This document shows, in pieces, positions 16,094-24,720 of a stretch of DNA of 64,000 nucleotides (position 1 is its first letter; every line of letters starts with the position of its first letter). This DNA is from Rhabdonatronobacter sediminivivens (GTDB lineage: Bacteria; Pseudomonadota; Alphaproteobacteria; Rhodobacterales; Rhodobacteraceae). A program made the position numbers and the translations under genes. The stretch spans positions 1-64,000 of the forward strand of contig NZ_JACBXS010000018.1 in the NCBI RefSeq assembly GCF_013415485.1, in the 5' to 3' direction. Below the pieces are notes generated by a model. It ran no database searches and was not told where the DNA came from. It was given only the letters and a program-made list of their open reading frames with translations.

Positions 16094-18159
16094 GCGGAAC
16101 CGTTCACTTCGAGCGTGAGGGCGATATCGCGGTGCTGGTCATCGACAACCCGCCGGTCAATGCGTCCTCGGCGGCGGTGCGTGGCGCGCTGCTGGCGGCG
16201 CTGGAGCGTGTGGCCGGGGATGACAGCATCGCCGGGGCGGTGCTGATCGGCGCGGGCAAGAGCTTCATCGCCGGGTCGGATCTGCGCGAATTCGACCTGC
16301 CGCTGGCGCCGCCACAGCTTCCGGCGGTGATCGCCGCCGTCGAAGCCCTGCCAAAGCCCGTGGTGGCTGCGCTGCACGGTGCGGCGTTGGGGGGCGGGTA
16401 TGAACTGGCGCTGGGGTGTGATGCGCGCATCGCTGCCCCCGGCGCGGTGCTGGGCCTGCCGGAGACCACGCTGGGGATCATCCCCGGCGCGGGCGGCACG
16501 CAAAGGCTGCCGCGTCTGGTGGGCGTGGCCCGGGCGCTTGCGCTGATCTGCGCGGGCACGCGGGTCAGTGCTGACCGCGCGTTGGAGCTGGGCTTGATCG
16601 ACGCGCTGGCCCCGGACGATCTGCGCGGGCAGGCCGTGGCCCGCGCCCGCGCCATGGCCGGGCAGAAGGCCCGCGTGATCGACCGCCCCGTGCCCCCTGA
16701 AGCGCCCGAAGATATCGACACCGCCGCCGCCACCGCCTTGCGCAAGGGGCGCAACCGCCCCCATATCGCCGCCGCCATCGCCCATGTGCGCGCCGCCGCC
16801 ACCACCCCGCCCGCGCAAGGCCTGGCCGAGGAACGCGCCACATTCGAATCCCTGCGCACCGCGCCCGAGGCCCGCGCGCTGCGTCATATTTTCTTTGCCG
16901 AACGCGGCGCCGCCCGCGGCGCCGAAGGGCGCACGGCCAAACCCCTGCCGGTCCGCGCCCCCGGCGTGCTGGGCGCGGGCACCATGGGCGCGGGCATCGC
17001 CACCGCGCTGTTGCTGGCGGGCCTGCCCGTCACCCTGGCCGATGCCAGCCCGCAGGCGCTGGAGCGCGGGCGCCAGACGGTGCATGCCGCGCTGGCATCG
17101 GCCGCCGAGGCAGGGAAACTGCCCGCCGATGCCCTGCAACAGACGCAGGACCGGCTGCGCCTGGTCCCCGCCGCCGCCGATCTGGCCGCCTGCGATCTGG
17201 TGATCGAGGCGATCATCGAGGATCTGCCCGCCAAGCGGGCGGCCTTCGCCGAACTGGACCGGATCACCGCGCCGGATGCGATCCTGGCCACCAACACCTC
17301 GTATCTGGATATCGACGATATCGCCGGGGCGACCACGCGCCCCGAACGGGTGATCGGGCTGCATTTCTTCAGCCCCGCCCATGTGATGAAACTGGCCGAG
17401 GTGATCGCCGGCGCGCGCAGCTCCGACAGCGCCGTGGCCACGGGTCTGGCGCTGGCGCGCAAGCTGGGCAAGACCCCGGTCGAGGCCGGGAATGCCTTTG
17501 GCTTCATCGGCAACCGCATCTATTCGGCCTATCGCAGCGCCTGCGAATTCATGCTCGAAGACGGCGCGCTGCCCCATGAGGTCGATGCCGCGCTGGAGGA
17601 ATTCGGCTTTGCCATGGGGCCGTTTGCCGTGACCGACATGTCCGGGCTGGATATCGCCTGGGCCATGCGCCGCGCCCGCGCGCATCTGCGCGACCCCGCC
17701 GACCGCTATGTGCGTATCCCCGATCTGCTGTGCGAAATGGGACGGTTCGGGCGCAAGACGGGGGCGGGCTATTACCGCTACGGCGACAGCAAGCGCCCGC
17801 AGCGCGACCCGGAGGTTGACGCCCTGATCATCGCGCAATCGCGGGAAAAGGGGATCGCGCGGGCGCCACTGGATGCCGCCACCATCCAGCGCCGCGCCCT
17901 GGCCGCCATGGTGAACGAGGCCGGGCTGCTGATCGCCGAGGGCGTGGCCCTGCGCCCGGGCGATGTCGATGTGGTCATGGTCAATGGCTATGGTTTTCCG
18001 CGCTGGCGCGGCGGGCCGCTGCATTGGGCGGCCACCGAAGGCGGCGCCGCGCTTCAGGCCGAATGCGCCGAATTCGCCCGAACCTCGGGGCCGTCGCGCA
18101 TGGCGGCCGATCTGGCGGCGCTGGGGATCACGCCCGCGCCGGACCCGCAGGCGGGCTGA
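16090..18159 (+). CDS. Bifunctional enoyl-CoA hydratase / 3-hydroxyacyl-CoA dehydrogenase (FadJ-like)
   Basis: Encodes 689 residues. The N-terminal crotonase domain (1-200) has the oxyanion block HGAALGGGYELALGCDAR and the first catalytic glutamate, E125 in LPETTLG. The position of the second glutamate (ALEII in E. coli FadB) reads ALALI, with Ala151. The NAD-binding dehydrogenase domain starts near 300 (GAGTMGAGIATALLLAG) and has the catalytic-histidine block IGLHFFSPAHVMKL. Two C-terminal domains follow. Beta-oxidation of the acyl-CoA made by its neighbours is the likely role. The missing glutamate may weaken hydration. Confidence 0.9.
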   Translation: MSGTVHFEREGDIAVLVIDNPPVNASSAAVRGALLAALERVAGDDSIAGAVLIGAGKSFIAGSDLREFDLPLAPPQLPAVIAAVEALPKPVVAALHGAALGGGYELALGCDARIAAPGAVLGLPETTLGIIPGAGGTQRLPRLVGVARALALICAGTRVSADRALELGLIDALAPDDLRGQAVARARAMAGQKARVIDRPVPPEAPEDIDTAAATALRKGRNRPHIAAAIAHVRAAATTPPAQGLAEERATFESLRTAPEARALRHIFFAERGAARGAEGRTAKPLPVRAPGVLGAGTMGAGIATALLLAGLPVTLADASPQALERGRQTVHAALASAAEAGKLPADALQQTQDRLRLVPAAADLAACDLVIEAIIEDLPAKRAAFAELDRITAPDAILATNTSYLDIDDIAGATTRPERVIGLHFFSPAHVMKLAEVIAGARSSDSAVATGLALARKLGKTPVEAGNAFGFIGNRIYSAYRSACEFMLEDGALPHEVDAALEEFGFAMGPFAVTDMSGLDIAWAMRRARAHLRDPADRYVRIPDLLCEMGRFGRKTGAGYYRYGDSKRPQRDPEVDALIIAQSREKGIARAPLDAATIQRRALAAMVNEAGLLIAEGVALRPGDVDVVMVNGYGFPRWRGGPLHWAATEGGAALQAECAEFARTSGPSRMAADLAALGITPAPDPQAG

Positions 18160-18225
18160 TCCCGCCCCCTTTTTCGTCACACGCTGGCAGCGCCCCCGCG
18201 CCTGCCGCTTCTGGAGGTTTGCCTC

Positions 18226-20325
18226 ATGTCCAACCCTGACACCCCCGCCGCCGACTGGTTCAACGCCCTCTTTGCGCCCCAAAGCGTGGCCGTGATCGGG
18301 GCCTCGGCCGATCCGTCGAAAACCGGCGGGCGGCCGGTCAACTATCTGCGCAAACACGGGTTTGGGGGCCGGATCATGCCCGTGAACCCGCGCGCGGATC
18401 AGATCTCCGGGCTGCCCTGCTACGCCGATATCGCTTCCCTGCCCGAAGCGCCCGAAGCCGCGATTGTCCTGCTGGGCGCCAACCGCGCCGCCGCTGCCGT
18501 GGCGGACCTGGCCGCGCGGGGCACGAAGCTGGCGATCGTGCTGGCCAGCGGCTTCAGCGAGGCGGGCACCGAGGGGCAGGCCCGCCAGCGCCAACTGGCC
18601 GAAGCGGCGGGCTCCATGCGTCTGCTTGGCCCCAACACCATCGGCGCGGTGGACCTGCACAGCCGGATCGTGCTGTCGGCCAGCGGCGCACTGGAGGCCG
18701 AGGACCTGCCCGCGGGCGGGATCTCGGTTGCGTCGCAAAGCGGGGGGATCCTGGGCGCGTTGCTGTCGCGCGGCGCGGCGCGGGGGATCGGCTTTGCCAA
18801 GCTGGCCTCCACCGGGAATGAGGTGGACCTGGACATCGCCGACCTGATCGGCGCGCTGGCGCAGGACCGGCAGACGCGGGTGATCGCCGCCTATGTCGAA
18901 GGCATCCGCGATGCCGCGAAATTCCGCACCGCCGCCGAGGCCGCCCGCGCCGCAGGCAAGCCGCTGGTGATCTACAAGGTGGGCCGTTCGGGCGCGGGGG
19001 CGCGCGCGGCGGTGTCGCACACCGGCGCCATGGCCGGTGAGGACCGGCTCTATGACGCGCTGTTCGCGCAGGTGGGCGCCATCCGGGTGCGGGATTTCAA
19101 CGACCTGCTGGACCTGCCCGCCATGCTGGCCACCGGGCGGGCCATGCGCGGCAACCGGGTGGCGGTGCTGACCTCGACCGGTGGTGCGGGCAGCCTGATT
19201 GCCGACAATTGCGGCGTGCTGGGGCTGGATGTGCCGCTGATGGACGGGGCCACCGCGCAGGGGCTGGCGCAGATCCTGGGCGAGGATGCGCCGATGACCG
19301 GCAACCCGGTGGATGTGACCCTGGCCGGGGTGAAGCCACAGATCATGACCGCAGCCACCGAAACCCTGCTGAACGCCGAAGGCGTGGACGGGGTGGCCGT
19401 GGTGGTGGGGTCCTCGGCGCTGGCGCAGCCCGATGTGGCTGTCGGCGCCATCCGCGCCGGGGCCGAGCGCAGCGACAAGCCGATCATCGCCTATGTCAGC
19501 CCCCATGCGCCGCATATCCTGCGCGCGCTGAACCTGCAGGGCATCCCCGCCTTTACCGCGCCGGAAACCTGCGCGCTGGCCTTTCGCGTGGCGCAGACCC
19601 CCGCCGCCCCGGCGGCGCCGGGTGCTCCTGCGCCGCTGCCGGAACTTCCCGCCGATCTGCCATATGGCACGCTGAACGAGGCCGCCTCGGCCCGGCTCTT
19701 TGCCGCTGCGGGGCTGCACGGGGCGGCGCATCGGGTGGTTGCGGATGCCGCCGAGGCGCAGCAGACCGCGCGCGATCTGGGCGGACCGGTGGTGCTGAAG
19801 CTGCTGTCGGATGCCATTGCCCATAAATCCGATGTGGGCGGCGTGCGTCTGTCGCTTGATGCCGCCACCATCGGCCCCGCGCTGGAGGAGATGGCGGCGG
19901 GGATCGCGCGCCAGGGTCTGCCCGCGCCGCAGGGCTATCTGGTGCAGAAGATGCTGCAGGGCGGGGTCGAGGTGATCCTGGGCGCGCGGCGTGACCCGCA
20001 GCTGGGCGCCTTTGTGCTGCTGGGCGCGGGGGGCACGCTGGCGGAACTGGCCGATGACAGCACCATGCGGCTGTTGCCGCTGAGCCGCGCCGATGCCGAA
20101 TCCATGGTGGAGGACCTGCGCCTCTCGCGGCTGTTGCGGGGCTATCGCGGGGGCGCGGTGCATGACGTGCCCGCGCTGGTCGATGCGATCCTGGCCATGG
20201 CCGGGCTGGCCGCTGCCCTGGGCCCGCGCCTGTCCGAGGCCGAGATCAACCCGCTGTTCGTGCTGCCCGAAGGGCAGGGCGTGGCGGCAGCGGATGGGCT
20301 GGTGGTGCTGGACGATGGCGCCTGA
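18226..20325 (+). CDS. ADP-forming acyl-CoA synthetase-like protein (fused alpha-beta), paralogue 2
   Basis: Encodes 699 residues with the same domain order as the protein encoded at 14018: CoA-binding (SVAVIGASADPSKTGGRP), ligase domain with phospho-histidine block AVSHTGAMAGED, and ATP-grasp (VVLKLLSDAIAHKSDVGG; EAEINPLFVLPEGQG). GGAGG precedes the ATG. The two are clear but diverged paralogues on either side of the FadJ-like gene, which suggests two substrates or a two-acid pathway. It ends the plus-strand operon and is convergent with the thioesterase gene. Confidence 0.85.
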   Translation: MSNPDTPAADWFNALFAPQSVAVIGASADPSKTGGRPVNYLRKHGFGGRIMPVNPRADQISGLPCYADIASLPEAPEAAIVLLGANRAAAAVADLAARGTKLAIVLASGFSEAGTEGQARQRQLAEAAGSMRLLGPNTIGAVDLHSRIVLSASGALEAEDLPAGGISVASQSGGILGALLSRGAARGIGFAKLASTGNEVDLDIADLIGALAQDRQTRVIAAYVEGIRDAAKFRTAAEAARAAGKPLVIYKVGRSGAGARAAVSHTGAMAGEDRLYDALFAQVGAIRVRDFNDLLDLPAMLATGRAMRGNRVAVLTSTGGAGSLIADNCGVLGLDVPLMDGATAQGLAQILGEDAPMTGNPVDVTLAGVKPQIMTAATETLLNAEGVDGVAVVVGSSALAQPDVAVGAIRAGAERSDKPIIAYVSPHAPHILRALNLQGIPAFTAPETCALAFRVAQTPAAPAAPGAPAPLPELPADLPYGTLNEAASARLFAAAGLHGAAHRVVADAAEAQQTARDLGGPVVLKLLSDAIAHKSDVGGVRLSLDAATIGPALEEMAAGIARQGLPAPQGYLVQKMLQGGVEVILGARRDPQLGAFVLLGAGGTLAELADDSTMRLLPLSRADAESMVEDLRLSRLLRGYRGGAVHDVPALVDAILAMAGLAAALGPRLSEAEINPLFVLPEGQGVAAADGLVVLDDGA

Positions 20326-20340
20326 ATGAACGCGCCCGGA

Positions 20341-20775
20341 TCAGTCGCCGCTGCGGCTGATCCGCCAGACCCCCTGCGCGCTGGCCAGCGCTTCGCCCGC
20401 GCACAGCACCGTGCCTTCGACAAAGGCCATGCGCCCGGTGACGCGGCTGATCCGCGGGTGCAGGGTGGCAAAGCTGCCAAGCGGCATCGGCGCCAGAAAG
20501 CTGACATTGAGGTTGATCGTGGCGCCGCGCCGGGCCTGCCCGGTGATGCGCGCGGACTGGCCAAAGGCGCGGTCGATGAAGGTCATCATCATGCCGCCAT
20601 GCACCACGCCGTTGCGGTTGGCGTGGATCTCCAGCGCCAGCAGCCCGTATTCGGTGGTGTCCCCCACCGGCCGCACCCACAGCCCGCCCAGATGCTGCAA
20701 CAGCCCGTCCATGGGGTCATGGCGCCAGCCATCGCCGGCAGAGGAAGGGGGGGCAGGGGGGATATGCGTAACCAT
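20341..20775 (-). CDS. PaaI-family hotdog acyl-CoA thioesterase
   Basis: Encodes 144 residues of the 4HBT/PaaI fold. The hotdog helix block NRNGVVHGGMMMTFIDRAFG carries the catalytic acid, followed by TINLNVSFLAPMPLG and the strand VTGRMAFVEGTVLCAG. Enzymes of this kind release CoA from stalled acyl-CoAs, which fits the surrounding operons. The ATG at 20775 (MVTHIPP) is preferred; a GTG at 20796 adds seven residues and has no better ribosome site. Confidence 0.8.
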   Translation of the reverse strand: MVTHIPPAPPSSAGDGWRHDPMDGLLQHLGGLWVRPVGDTTEYGLLALEIHANRNGVVHGGMMMTFIDRAFGQSARITGQARRGATINLNVSFLAPMPLGSFATLHPRISRVTGRMAFVEGTVLCAGEALASAQGVWRISRSGD

Positions 20776-20942
20776 AACGTGTTTATCCGGCGTCACGCTG
20801 CCGCGCGCAAGTGGGCTGATCGGCGGTGCCAGCCTGATCTTTTGTCAGCATAGCATGCAGCATCACAAGTTGATACCTGACCCGCAACGCAAGAATATCC
20901 ACACACCCGGCGCAGGGCGCCCGGTGGTTCGAAGGGGGGCGA

Positions 20943-21395
20943 ATGGTGACGAAACGTGACTATCGCGACATGACGGCCGGCGCGCTGCTGCTGCTGCTGG
21001 GGCTGGCCGCGGCCTGGTATGCTTCGGAGAACTATCGCATCGGCACGATCACCCGCATGGGGGCCGGGCTGGTGCCGCTGTCGCTGGGGGTGATGCTGGC
21101 CGGGCTGGGCCTGATGCTGATGATCGGGGGCTGGTTCCGCAAAGGCATCCTCCCCGAGGTCCGCGTGCTGACGCCCATCTGCGTCTTCGGCTCCATCGCG
21201 GTCTTTGGTCTGATGATCCAGCCCTTCGGCCTGTTGCCCGCGGTGATGGCCAGCACCACGGTGGCATCGCTGGCCGAAAAGGAATTCCGCCCGCTGCGCA
21301 TCCTGGTATCGGGCCTGCTGCTGAGCGCGGCCGCCTGGGGGATCTTCGTCTTCGGGATCGGGCTGTCCATTCCTCTGATCACCTGGAAGCTCTGA
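20943..21395 (+). CDS. tctB: TTT transporter small membrane subunit TctB
   Basis: Encodes 150 residues with four predicted transmembrane helices, the TctB hallmark. Seen are MTAGALLLLLGLAAAWYASE, the conserved IGTITRMGAGLVPL block, and two further helices. It forms the membrane part of a tripartite tricarboxylate transporter with TctA. A run of G residues before the ATG is the ribosome site. The stop overlaps the tctA start by one base. The gene order B-A-C differs from the more common C-B-A order. Confidence 0.9.
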   Translation: MVTKRDYRDMTAGALLLLLGLAAAWYASENYRIGTITRMGAGLVPLSLGVMLAGLGLMLMIGGWFRKGILPEVRVLTPICVFGSIAVFGLMIQPFGLLPAVMASTTVASLAEKEFRPLRILVSGLLLSAAAWGIFVFGIGLSIPLITWKL

Positions 21396-22909
21396 TGGAC
21401 ATCTTTGCCAATCTGGCGCTGGGACTGGGCACCGCGCTGTCGCCCTATAACCTGTTGTATTGCTTCCTGGGGGTGTTCCTGGGCACCATCATCGGGGTGA
21501 TCCCCGGCATCGGCGTGCTGGCCGCGATCTCGATGCTGTTTCCGATCACCTTTCACCTGGAGCCCACGGCGGCGCTGATCATGCTGGCGGGCATCTGGTA
21601 TGGCACCACCTATGGCGGCTCCACCGCGTCGATCCTGCTGAATATCCCCGGCTCGCCCTCCAGTGCGGTGACCTGCCTGGACGGCTATCCCATGGCCCGG
21701 CAGGGGCGCGGGGGCGTGGCGCTGCTGATGACGACGCTGGCCTCCTTCGGGGGGGCGTCCATCGGGATCGTGGTGCTGACCTCATTCTCGCCGATGATTG
21801 CGAAATACGCGATCTATATCTCATCGGCGGAATATTTCGCGCTGATGCTGCTGGGGCTGGTGGCGGCGGCGACGATCACCAACGGCTCGGCCGTCAAGGG
21901 GCTGGCGATGGTGGTGCTGGGGCTGTTGCTGGCCACGGTGGGGATGGATTCGCAAAGCGGGGCGCAGCGCTTCACCTTCGGCAATATCGAGCTGATGGAC
22001 GGGCTGAGCATCGTGGCCCTGGCCATGGGCCTGTTCGGCGTGGCCGAGATCGTGACCTCGGTCCGGCGCATCCATCCCGGCGATGTGGACCCGAAAAGCG
22101 CCACATGGGCGGCGATGAAGCCCACGCGCGATGACATCCGCCGCTCCTGGGTGCCGCTGTTTCGCGGCGCGGGGATCGGCTCTTTCTTCGGGGCCATGCC
22201 GGGCACGGGGCCGTCGCTGTCGGCCTTCATGGCCTATGCGGTGGAACACCGGGTGTCACGCACCCCCGAACGCTTTGGCAAGGGCGCGATCGAAGGCGTG
22301 GTGGGGCCGGAATCGGCCAACAATGCCGCCGACCAGACCGCGTTCATCCCCACCCTGTCGCTGGGCATTCCCGGCAGCCCCACCATGGCGCTGATGCTGG
22401 GCGCGCTGATGATCCACGGGATCAACCCGGGGCCGAACCTGATTTCCGAACAGCCCGGCCTGTTCTGGGGCCTGGTGATGAGCTTCTGGATCGGCAACCT
22501 GCTGCTGCTGATCCTGAACATTCCGCTGATCGGGCTGTGGGTGCGGCTGCTGATGGTGCCCTACCGGATGATGTATCCCGCCATCCTGATGTTCATCTGC
22601 ATCGGCGCCTATTCGGTGCGCTACAGCCCCTTTGACGTGTTCACGGTGCTGGGCTTCGGGATGCTGGGCTATGCGATGCGGGTGTTTTCGCTGCCGCCTG
22701 CGCCGCTGCTGCTGGGCTTTGTGCTGGGCCCGCTGGTGGAAACCCATTTCCGCCGGGCGATGATCATGGCGCGCGGCGATGCGATGTATTTCCTGGAGCG
22801 CCCCTTTACCGCCACCGTGCTGGCGCTGACCGTGGCCGTGGTGGTCTGGAGCGTCTGGGCCGGGCTGCGCCGCCGCGCCCGCGACAAGTCGGGGCTGCTG
22901 GACCAATGA
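21395..22909 (+). CDS. tctA: TTT transporter large membrane subunit TctA
   Basis: Encodes 504 residues with about 11-12 transmembrane helices. The two TctA signature regions are visible: GTIIGVIPGIGVLAAISML near the N-terminus and FFGAMPGTGPSLSAFMAYAV in the second half, the internal duplication that forms the substrate path. LNIPGSPSSAVTCLDGYPM is another family block. It imports carboxylates with a cation gradient, with TctC delivering the ligand. Confidence 0.93.
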   Translation: MDIFANLALGLGTALSPYNLLYCFLGVFLGTIIGVIPGIGVLAAISMLFPITFHLEPTAALIMLAGIWYGTTYGGSTASILLNIPGSPSSAVTCLDGYPMARQGRGGVALLMTTLASFGGASIGIVVLTSFSPMIAKYAIYISSAEYFALMLLGLVAAATITNGSAVKGLAMVVLGLLLATVGMDSQSGAQRFTFGNIELMDGLSIVALAMGLFGVAEIVTSVRRIHPGDVDPKSATWAAMKPTRDDIRRSWVPLFRGAGIGSFFGAMPGTGPSLSAFMAYAVEHRVSRTPERFGKGAIEGVVGPESANNAADQTAFIPTLSLGIPGSPTMALMLGALMIHGINPGPNLISEQPGLFWGLVMSFWIGNLLLLILNIPLIGLWVRLLMVPYRMMYPAILMFICIGAYSVRYSPFDVFTVLGFGMLGYAMRVFSLPPAPLLLGFVLGPLVETHFRRAMIMARGDAMYFLERPFTATVLALTVAVVVWSVWAGLRRRARDKSGLLDQ

Positions 22910-23095
22910 GCGCGCCCTGTCCGTCCCGCACCGAAATTCCGAAAGCCGCCCGCCCCTGTGGCGCGGTCTTCGGCCATGCCCGGGCCCCTGACGGGCCCCG
23001 GCTGTTCACAAGGGCTCCGCACCGGCGCTCTTGACCGTGGCGCCTGCGCCTGACGCGCGGCCCGTCGCATACGAAAACCAAATGGAGGAGATGAC

Positions 23096-24046
23096 ATGAA
23101 ACTTCCCGCAACCACGGCCCTGGCGCTGATCCTGTCCGCAGGGCTTGCGCAGGCCAGCGACTTTCCGTCCGGCAATGTGACCATCATCGTGCCCTACAGC
23201 CCCGGCGGCTCCACCGACCTGGTGTCGCGCCAGCTTGCGGTTGACCTGCAGGAGATCTGGGGCGTGTCGGTGATCGTCGAAAACCGCCCCGGCGCCGGGT
23301 CCATGGTGGGCACCACCGCGTTGTCGCAGGCGGCCCCCGATGGCCATACGCTGCTGGTCAACACCGCCGCTGCATCGACCGCCCCGGCCATCCAGTCGCT
23401 GCCCTTTGACGCGGAAACCGATGTGACGCCGATCAAGCTGATCGGGCAGAGCGCCTATGTCATGGTCGCCGGATCGGGCGTTGAATCGGACACCATGTCC
23501 GAATTCCTGGAAGAAGCCGCCGCCAGCCCCAAGTTCTTCGCCACCGCGGGCGTGGGCAGCTCCAGCCATTTCGCGGCCGAGCTGTTCCTGCAGCAGGCCG
23601 GGGTTGATGGCGACATCATCCATTTCTCGGGCGGGGGGGATGCCAATACCAACCTGATGGGCGGGCATGCCGATATCTATGTCAGCAACACCGCCAGCGT
23701 GATCCCCTATGTGCGCAACGAACAGGTCAAGGCGCTTGGCGTTCTGGGCCCTGACCGGGACGGGCTGCTGCCGGATCTGGAATCCAGCGGCGAGCTGGGC
23801 ATCGAAGGGATCAACATCAACGCCTGGCTGGGCATGTTCGGCCCCGGCGGCATGGATCCGGACCTGGTCGCGCGCATCGATGCCGATGTCAGCACCGCCA
23901 TGCAGTCCGAAGGGTTCCAGGCGCTTCTGGAAAACAACTTCATCGTCGGCGGCGAGTCGAGCCCGGAAGAATTCGCCGCGCAGTATATCGAGGAAATGCA
24001 GCTCTGGCGTGACCTGGCCGAGCAGCGCGGGATCGAGGCCGACTGA
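23096..24046 (+). CDS. tctC: TTT transporter periplasmic binding protein TctC (Bug family)
   Basis: Encodes 316 residues. A signal peptide ends near AQA|SD (residues 1-21). The family blocks are VTIIVPYSPGGSTDLVSRQL and VIVENRPGAGSMVGTTALSQ, which line the carboxylate site of Bug proteins, then GVGSSSHFAAELFLQQAG. It lies 186 bp after tctA. GGAGGAG upstream gives a strong ribosome site, in line with the high expression binding proteins need. The ligand is an organic acid that cannot be specified. Confidence 0.92.
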   Translation: MKLPATTALALILSAGLAQASDFPSGNVTIIVPYSPGGSTDLVSRQLAVDLQEIWGVSVIVENRPGAGSMVGTTALSQAAPDGHTLLVNTAAASTAPAIQSLPFDAETDVTPIKLIGQSAYVMVAGSGVESDTMSEFLEEAAASPKFFATAGVGSSSHFAAELFLQQAGVDGDIIHFSGGGDANTNLMGGHADIYVSNTASVIPYVRNEQVKALGVLGPDRDGLLPDLESSGELGIEGININAWLGMFGPGGMDPDLVARIDADVSTAMQSEGFQALLENNFIVGGESSPEEFAAQYIEEMQLWRDLAEQRGIEAD

Positions 24047-24091
24047 TCCCCGCAGTGGCGCCCCTTGCGGGCGCCACGGCAGCACAACAGG

Positions 24092-24126
24092 AACACCCGC
24101 GCGGACAGGCTCCGCGCGGGTGTTTT
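24092..24126 (+). terminator. Intrinsic terminator after tctBAC
   Basis: A 14-bp GC-rich stem (24092-24105 with 24111-24124) with a 5-nt loop is followed by a short T run. It lies 45 bp past tctC and separates that operon from the convergent decarboxylase-like gene. Confidence 0.8.
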
Positions 24127-24165
24127 GCAGTCAGCGGGCTGCGGGCTGCGATCAGCGGTTGGGGG

Positions 24166-24717
24166 TCAGCCCAATGCGGGTTCCGTGCCCTCGGGCAGGT
24201 CGACGTCAAAGGCGTTGATGGTCATGGAAATCAGCGTGTAATAGCCGCAAAGCCCCACCAGATCGACCAGCCGCCCGTCGCCCAGGGTCGCCTGCGCCTC
24301 GTCATAGAGCGGGCGGGTCAGGGTGCGTTTCTCGGTCAGTTCCCGCACCACCCGGTGCACCACCGACGCCTCGGCATCGGTGCCGAAATCCGGGGTGGCG
24401 CCGGTGCGCAGGGCCTCGATGATCGCAGGCTCCAGCCCGGCAGCCTCGGCGGGGGGTTTGTGCGCCCACCATTCGTATTCCGCCGACCACAGCCGCGCCA
24501 TGGTCAGGATTGCCAGCTCCGACAGCCGGGGCGGCAGGGACGAGCCATAGCGGCAATAGGCGCCAAGCGCCTGCGCGCGTTCGGCCAGTTTGGGTCGGTG
24601 CAGCCAGATGGCCAGCGGGCCGCGCACCTGTCCGCGCGGGCCGCTGACGATCAGCTCATGCACCCGGCGCTGGTCTTCGGTCAGGGTTTCGGGGGCGGGG
24701 GGGGCCAGACGTGCCAT
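24166..24717 (-). CDS. Carboxymuconolactone decarboxylase-family protein
   Basis: Encodes 183 residues. The AhpD/CMD core helix pair is seen as LPPRLSELAILTMARLWSAE followed by YEWWAHKPPAEAAGL. The CxxC pair of peroxidase-type AhpD is absent, so a redox role is unlikely. In this subfamily the function is mostly unknown; some members act on lactones or as small-molecule isomerases. It is the last gene of a minus-strand operon (SDR, AbrB-like transporter, hydroxyacid dehydrogenase, this gene) and starts 3 bp after the dehydrogenase stop. Confidence 0.8.
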   Translation of the reverse strand: MARLAPPAPETLTEDQRRVHELIVSGPRGQVRGPLAIWLHRPKLAERAQALGAYCRYGSSLPPRLSELAILTMARLWSAEYEWWAHKPPAEAAGLEPAIIEALRTGATPDFGTDAEASVVHRVVRELTEKRTLTRPLYDEAQATLGDGRLVDLVGLCGYYTLISMTINAFDVDLPEGTEPALG

Positions 24718-24720
24718 CGC

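Noticed and set aside
15916..20163. Very long open frame antisense to the acyl-CoA synthetase and FadJ-like genes
   Set aside because: High GC keeps the antisense frame free of stops; the sense genes have full family motifs, and the antisense product is rich in Gly, Arg, His and Gln.
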